In this document: positions 1 through 11,945 of the stretch, piece by piece | Layout of the letters: each line of letters starts with the position of its first letter | Position numbering within the stretch: the stretch's first letter is position 1 | Assembly: GCF_964204645.1 (NCBI RefSeq) | Contig: NC_134026.1 | Span: forward strand, 14,226,450 to 14,290,449 | Source: Tubulanus polymorphus | Taxonomy: Eukaryota; Nemertea; Palaeonemertea; Tubulaniformes; Tubulanidae | Direction of reading: 5' to 3' | DNA length: 64,000 nucleotides | The notes under the pieces: generated by a model | Databases searched by the model: none | The model's input: the letters and a program-made list of their open reading frames with translations, nothing else | Told to the model about the DNA's origin: nothing | Position numbers and translations under genes: made by a program

Positions 1-160
1 TTTGGTTCGACAAATCCACAGGCAGCCTCTAGCAGCTCCAACGCAACGCGCTCTACTCTCCAATTCAGAATGTATCGTAGTTAAATTGGGAAGTGCTGTC
101 ATCACCAGAACTGATGAGTGTGGGCTGGCTTTGGGACGATTAGCTTCAATTGTTGAACAG
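1..160 (+). CDS. ALDH18A1: P5CS exon (glutamate-5-kinase domain, N-terminal part)
   Basis: Delta-1-pyrroline-5-carboxylate synthase is a mitochondrial bifunctional enzyme that turns glutamate into the precursor of proline, ornithine and arginine; this exon belongs to its glutamate kinase half. Frame 2 reads [11 protein letters not shown] followed by [16 protein letters not shown], the signature start of the kinase domain. The exon ends in phase 0 after codon 158-160 (CAG). The following bases are GCAAGC, so the donor is GC rather than GT. The true left edge is uncertain: a pyrimidine-rich stretch ending in CAG at about 50-67 could be an acceptor, or the exon could start outside the window. 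Assignment rests on recognised protein similarity and on collinearity with the other four exons. Confidence 0.88.
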
Positions 161-3100
161 GCAAGCACGGTTATAATAGGGTTTTCAAGTATCGTGGACA
201 CCTAAACCGTTTTCGAGAACGTGGCGGATTAATTCAATCGATTTAATATGATTGAATATATATATTGATTTACCAGTCACAATCTCCTCTTTTATCGTTG
301 AAGATAAAATGTATTGATTGGGCCCTGGCGAGAGAACGTGTTCTTGCACAAACCCAAATAAAAGACTCGAAATGTCGCGGATATTGAATTAACGGATAAC
401 GATATTTCCATTTACCTTTTCTTACCATTATTTACCTGATGAACAGTTTTTATATCGAGAGAAGCGGTTCGTTTTCCGTTTCGTGGTCGACTTTTCGTAG
501 AAATCACGTGCGTTTTGCGTAGTAACGCGATAGTTAACATTCAACAAAAGAACATCGTCTTCGGTCGGTCGTAAATCTTCAACGATTGTTGGTTATTTCT
601 CAATGAGATCATCCAATGTCTGCCTGATTGCGGTTCGTTTGATCATCGACCTGTTAAGTTGAGTGTCTTCCATGTTTCGGGTGATCCTGGTCACGGCACC
701 CATGTGACGTTGCATGCCACAGAGAAGATCACGTTCGATGCCAGTAATACGTAGCAGGAAGAGAATACGACGGGTTCTTTCTACAGATGAAACAAAACTG
801 TTTTATTTCGGTCACACACAGGCTAACCACATGTCCTGACTGCACATGCGCATGCTAATATATAGTGATTCGCAACAAAAACTAGGGGGAGTGCACACAT
901 TAAACTTATCGACATATTAAACATAATAGAACATTCTGTTCCTGATAGTGGCATAGGTGACACGTTTCAACGATTTAATGCTGCCAATTTTTTTCAGGAC
1001 TTGACTACCAAAAATTGGCAATATTTTTGATTGTGAAATGGATTGGGGTTGCGTTTAGAATGAAGCGAGGATCATTTGAAGTTGACCTTCACTAGAAATA
1101 TAAGTTAAGAAAAAATTCAATGTAATCAAAATTCAAACCAATAATTCCTGAACAAGCTATAGTAAATATCAAATCAAAGTCGTCAAAAGGCAGTAGACAT
1201 TTGTACATGTACGATGTCTTAGAAGACACGTTGGGAAAATGTATGATTAAGCATCGTTTTTGTTTATTGATCGGAATATTTAAAAATGCCATTCGATAGT
1301 TCAATTTCTATTATTCTACGTAGGGACGTCCGCGAAATAAAGTTTAATTGGCATATCTAATAGTTTGATTGGCATATCAACTAAGTGAAGGGCGTCTGAA
1401 CCAGGGTGTAAAAGTTTTAATTGGCAATTAAAGTTATTTTGAGTGGAACCTCCAGCGTTTTTGAGAGAAGTGAATTTCTGTGACGCGATTTATAACAAGG
1501 AAGTTAGTAATACATAAGAGTATCAAACTGTTGTAGTGAATTCACACCAGGATGATAGACCAAGCTTCACAGATGATAGATAATCATCGTATGTCGACGG
1601 AGTCTGCTCACAAAATGCCGTGCACGTAAACTTGTTTGTTGGACCGTACACTTCCGTTGTGCGATATGTGCCATTAAAAACTTTACCAAACGAAGATGAT
1701 TCTGTGAAACGTTCCAATTACGCTGTTATTATCATTTAAAGTTCAGTATTTTTTATCGTGAATATATGTTCCATCCAGAAAATTAATACCTTCATGTTAG
1801 CATTTCGTGTGCCTGGTGATCCCCTGAGGTCACTCGGGCTCTTTAGCTAATCACTGCTCTTCGGTTCAGGCCGCGGTCTACATAATCGCTCTTTTTGACG
1901 ACATTATGATAACGATGTGCTCTGATTGGTAGTTTACAGAATACCCTCAGCAGCCGAGGATATTCTCCAAACAACCTTAGATGAAGAAGGGATGTACGCC
2001 ATTTTGACGTCTTGGGTAGGTGAATTTCATTTTTTTCGGTGAATATCTCTAGTGTAGTATAGGGACCCAGTTAAGTATGGCAAAGCTGGTCCAATGTTGA
2101 TGGTTATATTGTTCTGAATTTGATTTATTCCGTCAATGTCTTCCCGCAAATTCTTAGAAAAAGTAAACAGCAGTGACGTTAGCAGGTGTTTTCTGTCGAT
2201 TTATGCCTATTTAATGGCAAACGTCCTTAACCTAGGCCATTGGGAAACGGAGCTGCATCGTATCGATATCAAAGTATCATGCGTAATTTTTAGTTTCATG
2301 TTATTTTCTTTCAACCGCATTTGTGTGTGTGTGCGTGCGTGTAATTATCAATTATCAAATTAAAATTCCAACTTAATTTATTTCGCCTTGGTGACGATCC
2401 GCTCGTGCCGCGAATAAACCAAACAATGAATAAAATGTTTCCATTTTTTTCAGATTCACTGTTCTCAATCTCAAGCTTCAGGATCCCTGCTTAGGTAAGT
2501 TTTTTTTCTCCAGTATTTCTGTCTTCAATATGGGACTGGGCAAGTTATTGAGACAGTCGTATTAGACTAGAATGGGATTGGGGGATGAACGAAAATGGCT
2601 TGCATTATGAGAATGCGTATCAGCTGGCGTATCTATTTAACACACGTATTGCTCGGGTTAGTTTTACTTGTAAATAATAATGATTAACTTGTTGTAAATG
2701 ATAAAGTTGTTTGGTGTCAATTGTCTTGATATGATGTCGGATAAGTGTTTTTTATGATATCAATGAAAACATATTACATTGTTCATTCTACAACTCTTTT
2801 AATTATGCAGATCTGTTGGCTTTAACAATTGCCCCGGGCACGACGGTGAGACTTGACGCGTGGTAAATAGGAGGAACAAATACGTCAAATCGATTTGTTT
2901 TACCTTAAACTTTAGAGTGAAATATGGCCTTCTATAGTTCAAAAAGGTCGACAGATCAATATGTATCACTAACATAGACTTTTTAATGACAATTGGACTG
3001 ATAATAACTAAAATGAAAAAGTATGATTAAGTAAATTTCGTTCAAAATAATAATAGCCCATGAGCCAAGAGGTTTAACACAGCCTTATGAAATGCAGAGA

Positions 3101-4370
3101 TGAGATAATTTGACAAAGTTTAAAATATATCATTAAACGATATAGGGATACAATTTGAAATGTGCGAGGAGATTCGAGCCCGTAGCAGCTACATCGGCAA
3201 ATCGCGGATCCAAGACAGAGCTGCGATACAGCGCCAGCCTCTTTACCAATAAACTCGCAGATAAGACCGATTCCATCGCAAGAAAGCGTTTTAGGCAGCT
3301 GCAGCCGAGGCCAAAGCCACAACCGCCGCACCCGCCGCAGGCGGTGAGGGATGGCAGAGCGTCATGACAAAATGTAAGTTTAACGCTCATACTTCCCACA
3401 CGATGCCCATTCAGAGACGCCCATAAACAATACTAGTTCACCCTTTTCGGTGTTTTCTATACGCAGATAAGTATTGCGTAAAATTCATCCACATATTCAT
3501 ACGCTCGTATAATTCACCAAAATAAGCACAGGTGCACCAAAAACCATTTTTAGAATGCCAAATATTTTCAAAATAATATTTCTATTCATACAATATAGAT
3601 TTAGAATACAAGTTTGGAAAGGATGCTGTGTTACTAAACAGTCTATCGACGGGACTCCGTAGCAGGTGCGCGTAGCTCTGTTTGGTTGTTGCGATGCATA
3701 GGGAACCCGTAATTGAATTGAGGAATCTCTGTCAAATATACGTCTGCAGTAAATGAATAAACGCACGCCACACTGTCATACAACTCAGCGATAATTAGAT
3801 TGATAATCAAACTGTAAAAATTCAAGGCTTTTAAGGACATAGTTTGCCAACCATTCAAATTCAAAGACTCCCACCGACATTCCCAGCACAAAACAAGGAA
3901 TTGACACCGCTACTACGGTATCGACCCTTGCTGCAAGGTGCCCGTTCACATCAAGTGATGTAGTCATACGCATATTAATTCACCTTGTAAGATAAATTTA
4001 TTTGAACGAATTATTGATAAAATATAATTCAAAAATCTTTTTTAATATTATTGTGATCAACTTCCATCACCATTCAACCCAATATAATGTGAAATAATCT
4101 CGAATACAAAGTTCCCGAATCTGTTTTTGCAGCGTATTCAACCCCATTTATCGGGTCTTTCGTTAATTCAATGACTGTAAAAATGGTGTGTTTTGGTTCG
4201 CCGTAAACATACAGGACACGACACGTTCGTAATAGCTCTCGTTCCTCGAGAGCTGAAAATTGTTTAACTGGCCAATGCTTGACGAGTATTGGACATATAG
4301 AAAATTATCTGTATCCGTGTATGATGAATGACAAGAGAAATCCCACAATAAAATCAGCCAAAAATGAAAA
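161..4370. other. Left part of P5CS intron 1, no gene seen
   Basis: No coding region with recognisable protein similarity on either strand. Short open frames here lack motifs and overlap one another. A GT-rich simple repeat lies at about 2321-2341. At about 3150-3260 the minus strand has a tRNA-like B box, perhaps the head of an old SINE, but no complete tRNA. Confidence 0.6.
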
Positions 4371-4563
4371 GCTCTATATTAAAATGATAATATTTCGAGC
4401 AACGTTTCGGGTAAATACTATTAGCCATCTTCAGGCGTACTATAACGTCAATTTATTCCTCGTACACGTAGAAACTGAATTACTACCTCTTTATACTAGC
4501 ACTCGCCCTAAGCTTCGGTTACGATATGTCGATGATATTCGTGCACTTATTCCTTGTGACTAG
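4371..4563 (+). mobile_element. Penelope-like element scrap (terminal repeat and RT palm fragment)
   Basis: The open frame ending at 4563 contains RPKLRLRYVDDIRALIPCD. The pattern of aromatic or Arg, Y-V-D-D and hydrophobic residues is the reverse transcriptase palm motif as it appears in Penelope-like elements. Just upstream, about 4395-4440, is a stretch of the kind 'aacgtttcggg...agccatcttcagg', which resembles the terminal repeats of that class. Only some 30 residues of the polymerase are left and the flanks are not element-like, so this is a dead remnant. A LINE origin cannot be excluded. Confidence 0.4.
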
Positions 4564-4639
4564 ATATGGCACGGGCTATGATATAACAACTATTTAACTG
4601 ACCAATTCTTGGCCTATACTGACCTTTGAGTAATTTGGC

Positions 4640-4785
4640 TATTTAAGAAGTAACACAGTCGTGTTTGTTGTCAAATAATTAGACATGATGTGGGCTTTTA
4701 TCTTACAACTTACCATATAGCTATGATAGCTATATTTAACTGTTTCAGAAACAACATAGTCGCGTTTGGTATCAAATAATTTCAT
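4640..4785. repeat. Diverged tandem repeat, two units about 93 bp apart
   Basis: Two copies of a 40-50 base stretch containing 'tatttaa...acatagtcgcgtttg' and ending in 'tcaaataatt' lie at about 4640-4680 and 4733-4781. It is a local duplication with no coding content. The stretch from here to 5781 holds nothing else I recognise. Confidence 0.4.
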
Positions 4786-5781
4786 TTGGCCTGAACTTAA
4801 ATATAACAACATTTTTACCTGTACAAGTTACACCAGTACAGTCTTATTACCGGTTAAATGTTTTTAGAAATGACACGGGGTATTGCCTGAATCATTCTGA
4901 TACCAGCAACTAGCTCAGAATGTCATCAATGTCACCAAACACAAACGATAGTGTAATGAAATTAAAACTTGAATTATTATCGAAACGAGAGCCAAAGAGA
5001 AAGAGAGCCAGGGATAGAGGGGCGTGAATTTATATTGCTCCACTAGACAATGGCCAGACGTCAGTAGAACAAAGTCCAAATGACCAGTGCCGAGTGAAGT
5101 GAACGGTTAGGATTAAAGAGATAAAGACAATATTGATTTTAATATAATTACAATTCGTAGAATACGGATATATAGTACACAATATGTTTGTAATGAAAAC
5201 TTGATAATGGCGTGGTTGTTAAATTGATACTATCCGTTGTATCATATCCCCCACGCTCACTTGATTCCTCGTCGAATCTCAAAACTAAACTATACCGACG
5301 AAAAAAAAACTATTGACAACGAATGGAAAAAGCACTCATCAATAATAGATCCAAACGTAAAAAGTAACCATATATACTGCATAATATACTTCCCTTTAAA
5401 CATGCAATTATTAGTGGGATGAAAACCCGGAAGACACTTAAATTACGCGGATGACACTAAAGACTTAGCATTGTAGGAACAAGACGTAGCCACACGAAAA
5501 GAATGTATACATATCCACCACTTAACAATTAAGCGTAATCTGGAGAAATAAAGATAGTATATGATTAATATGAATTGAATTTAACCTATCTAAATATAGC
5601 CGTAGGTTGCCAATAATAGCTATTAAGTGGCCAGTACGGCAGTAAATATCATTGTCACTTTCAAAATAAATATCAAAGTCCAATAAATAGACTGCATGCA
5701 CAATAATGAATTAAAACTATGCCGCGATAGTAACTAAGTTAGTATCGAGTTCTACATATCATATGATAATAAGTAAACGGA

Positions 5782-5849
5782 AGTAATTGGAAAATGAGGG
5801 TTTCATACCAGAGGTCGAGATGTCGGCACATCACTCATCACCACAAGTA
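5782..5849 (+). repeat. Left terminal inverted repeat of Polinton A
   Basis: Aligns over about 68 bases with the repeat of copy C, including 'tttcataccagag' and 'catcactcatcaccacaagta'. It starts with AGTAATT, the same first seven bases as in copies B and C. The six bases before it (AACGGA) would be the left target duplication, but no right end survives to test this. The polymerase start codon lies 18 bases inside. Confidence 0.8.
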
Positions 5850-5867
5850 ATTTTTTTCCTCTAAAAA

Positions 5868-8800
5868 ATGGGAGACAGTGAACACCAAACAGAAAACATT
5901 AATGTTAATAAAAATCAATATTTTTGTTCATATTGTAAAAAATACATCGATAAATCTCAAAAATCTCGACATGAAAAAGCTGCAAATCATAAAAAAATGT
6001 TATAGATTTCTAGACACCAGAAAATTCCAATGAAAGAAAAGAACGATTAAATGATATGAAAAAGATGAAATTAAATGTAATGTTTGTAATGAATTTATAG
6101 CAAAAAGGAATTATAAAAGACATCTCAAATCACAAAAACACAAACAAAATTTTAATAAAGATATTTTAGGAACAGAATATTTTGATGATTAACCTCAACA
6201 AGTAAAAAACCAGCTTCAAAAACTGAATCTATTTCAAATAAACCTTATATGAAAAATGTTTGAAATTATATCGATTCACTAGAAATATAAGATAAAATTG
6301 AAATTTTAGAAACATTACGCAGTAAAATTGGTCCTGCAGCTATAGTATTTAGGTTTTTAAAGGTACAACAGTAGAAGATTATAGTTAATGTATTGAAATA
6401 ATGGAAAAAATAATGGTCCTTGTAACAGATGTTGAATATCCAAAAATTAGTATTGCTGGAAAAGTAACTTTTATAAAATCAGAAGTAAAATGGAGTATAA
6501 TATTCAAACACATTCTGAAGAAATAATTTTAAAAACACAAATAAAAGAGCAATTAGAAAAAATATTTAATGAATTTAAATGTGATATTGAGGAAAGATAT
6601 TTTGAGGGTTCTGGTTTAACATTGAATGAAATTATATTTTTAGATTTAAATATTTATAATACAAAAAGGAATAAAGCATCAAAAAGTAATACAATGTTTA
6701 CAAATAATTCAAACTTTACAACAGAAAAGGATATTAAAGCATCATCTTATATTAAATTACCATTTACAACAAAGGCAGTAATAAATGTTTTAAAAATGAT
6801 AATAAACGTTTTCTATGGTCAATTATTAGTTGTTTACACCCAACAGAAGATATTACGCATAGTTTTAGAATAACAGATTATCGGAAATATGAAACATTAT
6901 ATAAAATTGATCAATATCCAGTAACCATATAAATGATTTCTAAAATAGAAAAAGTTAATAATTTAAAAATAAATGTATTCGAATTAATGCAATTACCAGG
7001 GACAAAAGGTGAAAATATTAAAGATTATACATTAGAAGCTTTATATTTAAAAGAATATTATGATGATGAAAGTGTTATAGATTTGTTATATTACAAAAAA
7101 AGATGAAAATGAACATTATGTGTGGTTAAAACAAATATATTTATTCTTTAGGACAGAAAGTTATCACCATAATAAAATTTATCTATGTAGAAAATGTTAA
7201 TCTAAATCTAGAACTGAAAATGCGTTACTAAAACATAAAGAATTATGTGATAATAAAGATTTTTGCAAATTAATAATTCCAACAGAAGAAGATTATAAAT
7301 TGAAATTTACTAATTATAAATTCAAAAATATAGTGCCATTTGTAATTTATGGGGATTTTGAATCGTTGAATAAAGAATTAACTGATCAAGATAGAAAAGA
7401 AATATATAACAAAAAGCAATTTTTAAAATCAATGGACAAAGGAAATAAATTAAATGAAAACATAATTCAAGACCCACCAATCATAAATACAATTAAAAAT
7501 GTTCATCAAAGAGCTGCTGCTTATGGAATTTATATAAAATCAAATTATCCTGAATTATATGAAAGTCAATATATTTCTTTTAGAGGTGAAGATGTAGTAA
7601 ATGAATTTTGTAATAAAATAATTGAATTAGAAAGTGATTTTGCACAATTATGATACAAAAAAAAGAATAGTTATGACAAAAGAAGATGAAATTGATTTCA
7701 AGTATGCAACTCATTGTTAACAAAATTTAACAAAAAATTTTTAATAAAACATTAAATATTAGGAATCATTTTAATATAAAAATCATGGTGAATTAGTAGA
7801 TTTTCAAAATCAGATGTTATGATATTGGCTGATATATTTGAAAAATTTAGAGAAGTTAATTCAAATCATTTTAATGTTGATCCTTGTTATTGTTTTTCAA
7901 TTCCTGGTTTAACCTGGCAATGTGGTTTAAAATATACAAATTTAGAATTAGATTTATTAAAACAACCAGACATAGTTTTATTATTTGAAAAATCAAGTAG
8001 AGGTGGAAGTAGTGGTGTTATGGGAGATAGGTATTTTAAAGCAAATGATGAATATAAATTATTATATATTGACGCCAATAATTTATATGGTTGGGCAGTG
8101 ATGCAACCTCAACCATATAATAATTTTATATCAACAGAAGTTCAAAATTATGAGCGCAATTATGAGTTTAGAAGATGATGCACCTATTGGTTATTTCTTT
8201 GTAGTTGATTTAGAATATCCTGATAACATATAGTTCAAAACAAGAAATTTACCTTATTGCCCAGAACATTTAGCCGTAGATGATAGTTATCTAAGTGAAT
8301 ACCAGAAAAAATAAAATCGAAAGACCATGTTTTTACAGAAAAATTAATATTAACACAACATAATAAATATAATTATATTGTTCATTATAGAATGTTAAAA
8401 TTGTATCTATAACAAGGAATGAAATTAAAGAAAGTACATAGATATATTGAATTTAATCAATCGAAGTGGTTAGAAAAATATATAGATTTCAATACTCAAC
8501 AATATCTAAAACAGATTTTGAAAAAGATTTTTTTTAAATTAATGAATAATAGTTTTTTTTGGAAAAACATGTGAAAATATTAGAAATAGAAATGATATTG
8601 AATTAGTAAATAATTCTGAACGATTGAAAGATTTACAATCAAGTCCTAGACACTTAGGAAATAAAAGATTTGAAGATTATTTAACAGCAGTAAAATTACG
8701 ATGAAATTTAATAAACCCATATTCTTTGGTTCAACTGTTTTAGAAATATAAAAATTATTAATGTATGATTTATATTATAATGTTTTACAACCACTTTTTG

Positions 8801-9530
8801 GGGAAAAGCATATTGAAATATTATATTTTGATTCTGTAACAGCTGATACTCCAATATTATTAAAATACAATAATCAAATATTAATAAGAAGAATTTCAGA
8901 AATAATACCTTATCAAAATAAATTTCATATTTCATATGGTGAAAAAGAATTAATACAAATAAGTGGATTAATGGATGTTTGGACAAAAAATGGATGGAAA
9001 AATTAAAGAATATAATTAGACATAAAACAAATAAAAAGATGTATAGAGTTAGATCTAAATTAGGGTTTGTAGATGTTACTGAAGATCATAGTTTAATTAG
9101 AAAAAATGGTGATGAAATAAAACCAACTGATATAAAAATTGAGATGAATTATGACATAAAAGATTTTATCCAAGAATGAATCATATGTCATTTGACAAGA
9201 TAATTGATAATATTTATAACATAGAACCTGAAATCTTAGAAGAAAAAGAATATTTTATCAAAGGATTTTTTATGGGAGATGGTTCAGCAGGTGTGAATAA
9301 TTATGCTGGAGGCAATAAATATTGTTGGTATTTATGCAATCAAGATTTCAAATTATTAGAAAGAATTAAAAATTATTGTGAAGAAGTTTATTCACATAAA
9401 ACATTTAAAATCGTGGATCATATGAAATCAACAGCAGTTTATAGAATACTTGTAAATAATCCAATTCTATATTCTTGCAATAGTGAAAAGTAATACTTCA
9501 ACAAAAGAACAAATCTTAAAAAACATCGAT
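5868..9530 (+). pseudogene. Protein-primed family B DNA polymerase with N-terminal zinc fingers, Polinton A
   Basis: Replicative polymerase of the element. It starts at ATG 5868 with a C-x2-C finger (YFCSYCKKYIDKSQK) and a second one near 6075-6125. Next come the Polinton-type N-terminal region, the exonuclease motif YGDFESL (about 7348-7368), the palm motif YIDANNLYGW (about 8066-8096) and NNSFFGKT (about 8541-8565). The YxDTDS motif near 8824 is split by an intein. Many stops and frameshifts break the frame. A block between the exonuclease and palm motifs is deleted relative to copy D, including the RGAADEDCNLQ region. The C-terminus after the intein is absent, replaced by LINE sequence. 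Family assignment is secure; the gene is dead. Confidence 0.88.
8833..9500 (+). other. Intein with LAGLIDADG/DOD-type endonuclease domain inside the Polinton polymerase
   Basis: After ILYFD, the start of the polymerase palm motif, the frame passes into SVTADTPILLKYNNQI, a textbook splicing block A with Ser1 (8833). Then come WTKNGWKKLKNIIRHKTN-type spacing and block B, VTEDH (9075-9089) within VDVTEDHSLI. An endonuclease block FIKGFFMGDG follows (9254-9283), and then KYCWYLCNQDFKLLERIK as in the second half of such domains. The segment crosses two frameshifts (near 8990 and 9175), so it is no longer one protein. The C-terminal splicing blocks and the downstream polymerase are lost near 9500-9530. 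Block order and spelling closely resemble archaeal and viral DNA polymerase inteins of the pol-c group. Confidence 0.88.
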
Positions 9531-9539
9531 AGTTACATA

Positions 9540-10648
9540 CTAAAAATACGTTATTTTCGAATCGATCGTATGGATTTATTGTTGAAATTTAGTTAAATCG
9601 ACGCCATACTTTACATGGCGATATAACGTGACCTTGCGCTAAGAGGTGACTCGTACTCGTGCTAACTCATACGTGTCAAACGGAGAACCGACAATGGGCA
9701 GACCAAAACGTAAACAAAGTCGTAACAGCTCTGGCTCTGCAAGTTCCAACGCATCCAATGAACCGGATCGAAAGAGACATTCAACCAGAAACCGCTCTCA
9801 TCAAGAACCAGTCTACGAAAATGAAAACGAAAACGCCGCATCCGACGATGTTTTTGAAACCCTGCCCTCCGACCGATCTCTACAGGACGAACTTCTGGAT
9901 GTTAAGATTTTAGAAGTTCTGAACAGCGATGTTGTCCGCAGTATTTTAGAACCGTTGGTCAACTCGGTACTGTCATCGTTTAGGAGAGAATTGACGATCA
10001 TTATGAACGATAAGATGGACAGATTGGATACTCTTATGTTTGATCTCGGGAAATCGCAGGACGATCTCAAAAGTCACATAGAGACAGCTGTCGAGAAAAT
10101 GAGTGATTCTCTAAATCTCATCAAACAACAAATTGTTGTCCTGGAAAAGAAATGTTCTGACAACCAGGCTCAAACTAGAGCTCGAAGCTTACCAAGAAGA
10201 ACTAGAAATGTATACAGGGCGTAATTCAGTGCGGATTTTTGAATTGGATATCTTAATTTCAGACAATCCAATCAGACAATCCAATCGATCGTGCGCATTG
10301 GATTGGTAAACCGCCTATCGATCCCCGATTACCACGACCACTCATCGTTAAATTTGTTAGACATCTGAACAAAGAACGCATTCTCAAACAAAGGCGTATT
10401 TTGAAAGGAACGAAAATCCGTATTTGCGAGGATCTCACCAAATGTAGAGCAGATTCTCTTAAGTTTCTATATAACCATGAAAGCGTGAGCGCGTGTTGGT
10501 CGTTTTACGGTCGGATTAATGCGATTTTAAATGGGAAAAAGTTCAACGTAAACGGTTACGCGGAATTCGACAGAATCCTGAAAAGTAAAAAATAACGAAT
10601 TCGTTGTGTTTCGAAAACCCGCGCGTGCCAAAATAAATGACTCGAGTA
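9540..10648 (+). mobile_element. LINE segment (5' part: leader, ORF1, perhaps ORF2 start) within Polinton A
   Basis: Base composition changes sharply at about 9540, from very AT-rich Polinton to balanced DNA, and returns at about 10648, where the text rejoins 'aaaggaaataaat' as in copy B. The segment holds a LINE ORF1, and an ATG at about 10637 may be the start of ORF2. No reverse transcriptase and no 3' tail are present. Retaining the 5' part is the reverse of ordinary LINE truncation. Confidence 0.65.
9694..10595 (+). pseudogene. LINE ORF1 protein (coiled coil plus RRM-like nucleic-acid binding domain), frameshifted
   Basis: ORF1 proteins coat LINE RNA and act as chaperones in retrotransposition. 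From ATG 9694 the first part is basic and Ser/Asn-rich (MGRPKRKQSRNSSGS), then acidic, then a heptad-rich helix to about 10200. In another frame this continues as QEELEMYTGRNSVRIFELD, the classic junction between coiled coil and RRM-like domain. The domain goes on as RAHWIGKPPIDPRLPRPLIV and FDRILKSKK to the stop at 10595. Two frame changes separate the parts. The second coincides with a 13-base tandem duplication at about 10260-10286. The LINE clade is not determinable from this part. Confidence 0.72.
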
Positions 10649-10809
10649 TTAAAAGATTAAAAGGAAATAAATGTAAATTCAGAACTTATTTACTAGATAG
10701 ATTTCAAAGATTATCTAGTGAAGATATTGAAGATTTAAAATCTGGGATATTTTATTTCATATATAAAGGTTAGAATGAAAAAGGGCACCATGATATAGAT
10801 TTCGAATAA
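10649..10809 (+). pseudogene. LPD small protein, C-terminal part, Polinton A
   Basis: Reads RTYLLDRFQRLSSEDIEDL and YFIYKG, then an in-frame TAG (10771-10773), then NEKGHHDIDFE and a stop. The same arrangement, with the same TAG, occurs in copy B. The right-end gene of copy C has Lys at that codon and continues DGHHNLEIVD. Its N-terminal half was lost at the LINE junction. Function unknown; the family is recurrent in Polintons and sits next to a terminus in B and C. Confidence 0.65.
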
Positions 10810-10823
10810 AATATGTAAAATAA

Positions 10824-11586
10824 ATGCAAGATAAATTAAAGGAATATAGAATATATGTTGATTCTCGAAAACTTACAAATTATAAATCACATAATTTAGT
10901 TGTATAATTAGATAGAGAATTTAAAAATTGTTTAGATTTAAAATTATTAAATAGTAAGTTTATGTAATTCTTTTTATAATATATCGAATAAAACTATTGA
11001 ACACAGAGTCTTTTTAATTCACGATAGAAATACAAATATATGGTTTCATCTTTATCTTAAACCAGGATTATATAATTTAGAAACATTAGTGCAAGAAATT
11101 AATAAAAGAGCACGCTCAAAAATGGGCGCATCTGCTGGATTTGGATTAAGACTTATTGAAAGTGATAGCTCTGATAAGATAAGAATAAAACTAGGCAATG
11201 AATATCAACATCAATTTCTAGTTAAAAAACCTTTAGCTAAACTGTTAGGAATAACACCAGATGTAAGGATACGTAATACTGATGCTACGCCAAACTTAAT
11301 ACCTTAGACACACTTTTATATTTATTGCAATTTAATTGATGCTACAAAAACATTCGAAGCAACTAAAGATACAACTTGTAATTCTAGTATTCTAAATATT
11401 TTACCACTGAAGAATGTTAAAGAATTTGGAAAGTAAATAAATTATGATTTAACAGAATGTGATTTTAAGCCTTGTATATCACAATTTAATAATTTTAAGT
11501 TAGAAATTAGAAATCATAATGGATACTTAATTGATTTAAATAACTTTCCTGTGGCATATGAATTAGTTGTAAGATGTAAAGAGTAA
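10824..11586 (+). pseudogene. Penton-like minor capsid protein PEN, Polinton A
   Basis: Starts at a TAAATG box with LKEYRIYVDSRKLTNYKSHN. The second half reads HFYIYCNLIDATKTFEATK ... LEIRNHNGYLIDLNNFPVAY. A beta-rich protein ending in 'I.NHNG..IDLNNFPV...L..R' matches the C-terminal pattern of Polinton minor capsid (penton, single jelly-roll) proteins as I know them; this is fold inference by eye. Stops near 10905 and a shift near 10960 break it. This copy keeps the central stretch that copy C has lost. Confidence 0.6.
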
Positions 11587-11601
11587 GAGTTCACTATATA
11601 A

Positions 11602-11945
11602 ATACGAATATTACAGCAGGACCGAGTATATGTTTTGGGTGTGATTTTAAACATGGTAAAGAAATGAGAATTAAACTAAATGATGTAATTACTGATATTA
11701 AAAGTAAATCATTTAACAATGCATCAATGATTAATAAAGAAAATTATAATATAGAAAAAGTGATTGATTTAATTAAAACATCTTTAGAATATTATGAATT
11801 AAATGAAGATGGAATTATCGATGATATTAAAAACATATTATCTAAAATATATGATAATCATAAAAGTAGTAATGAAATAAATGTTGAAATAATTATAACT
11901 AAGATAACTAAATATTTTGAAGGTGATTTTTTGATAAATAAATGA
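11602..11945 (+). pseudogene. G3 helical protein, Polinton A (start codon lost)
   Basis: Homolog of 50862-51185: ITAGPSICFG, then a charged helical region with VIDLIKTSLEYYELNEDGII, ending FEGDFLINK. Where the other copies have TAAATGAAT, this copy has TAAATACGAAT, so the initiator ATG is gone. From ATG 11664 onward it is open. The stop TGA overlaps the ATG of G4 (ATGA). No recognised domain; function unknown. Confidence 0.6.

Noticed and set aside
3150-3260. Possible tRNA gene on the minus strand (GGGCTCGAATC B box, GCGAG/CTCGC ends)
   Set aside because: Length of about 95 bases, poor T-stem and no anticodon arm; at most an old SINE head.
3074-3399. Overlapping open frames on both strands, Pro/Arg and Cys/Gly rich
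   Set aside because: They mirror each other over a GC-rich low-complexity stretch; no coding evidence.
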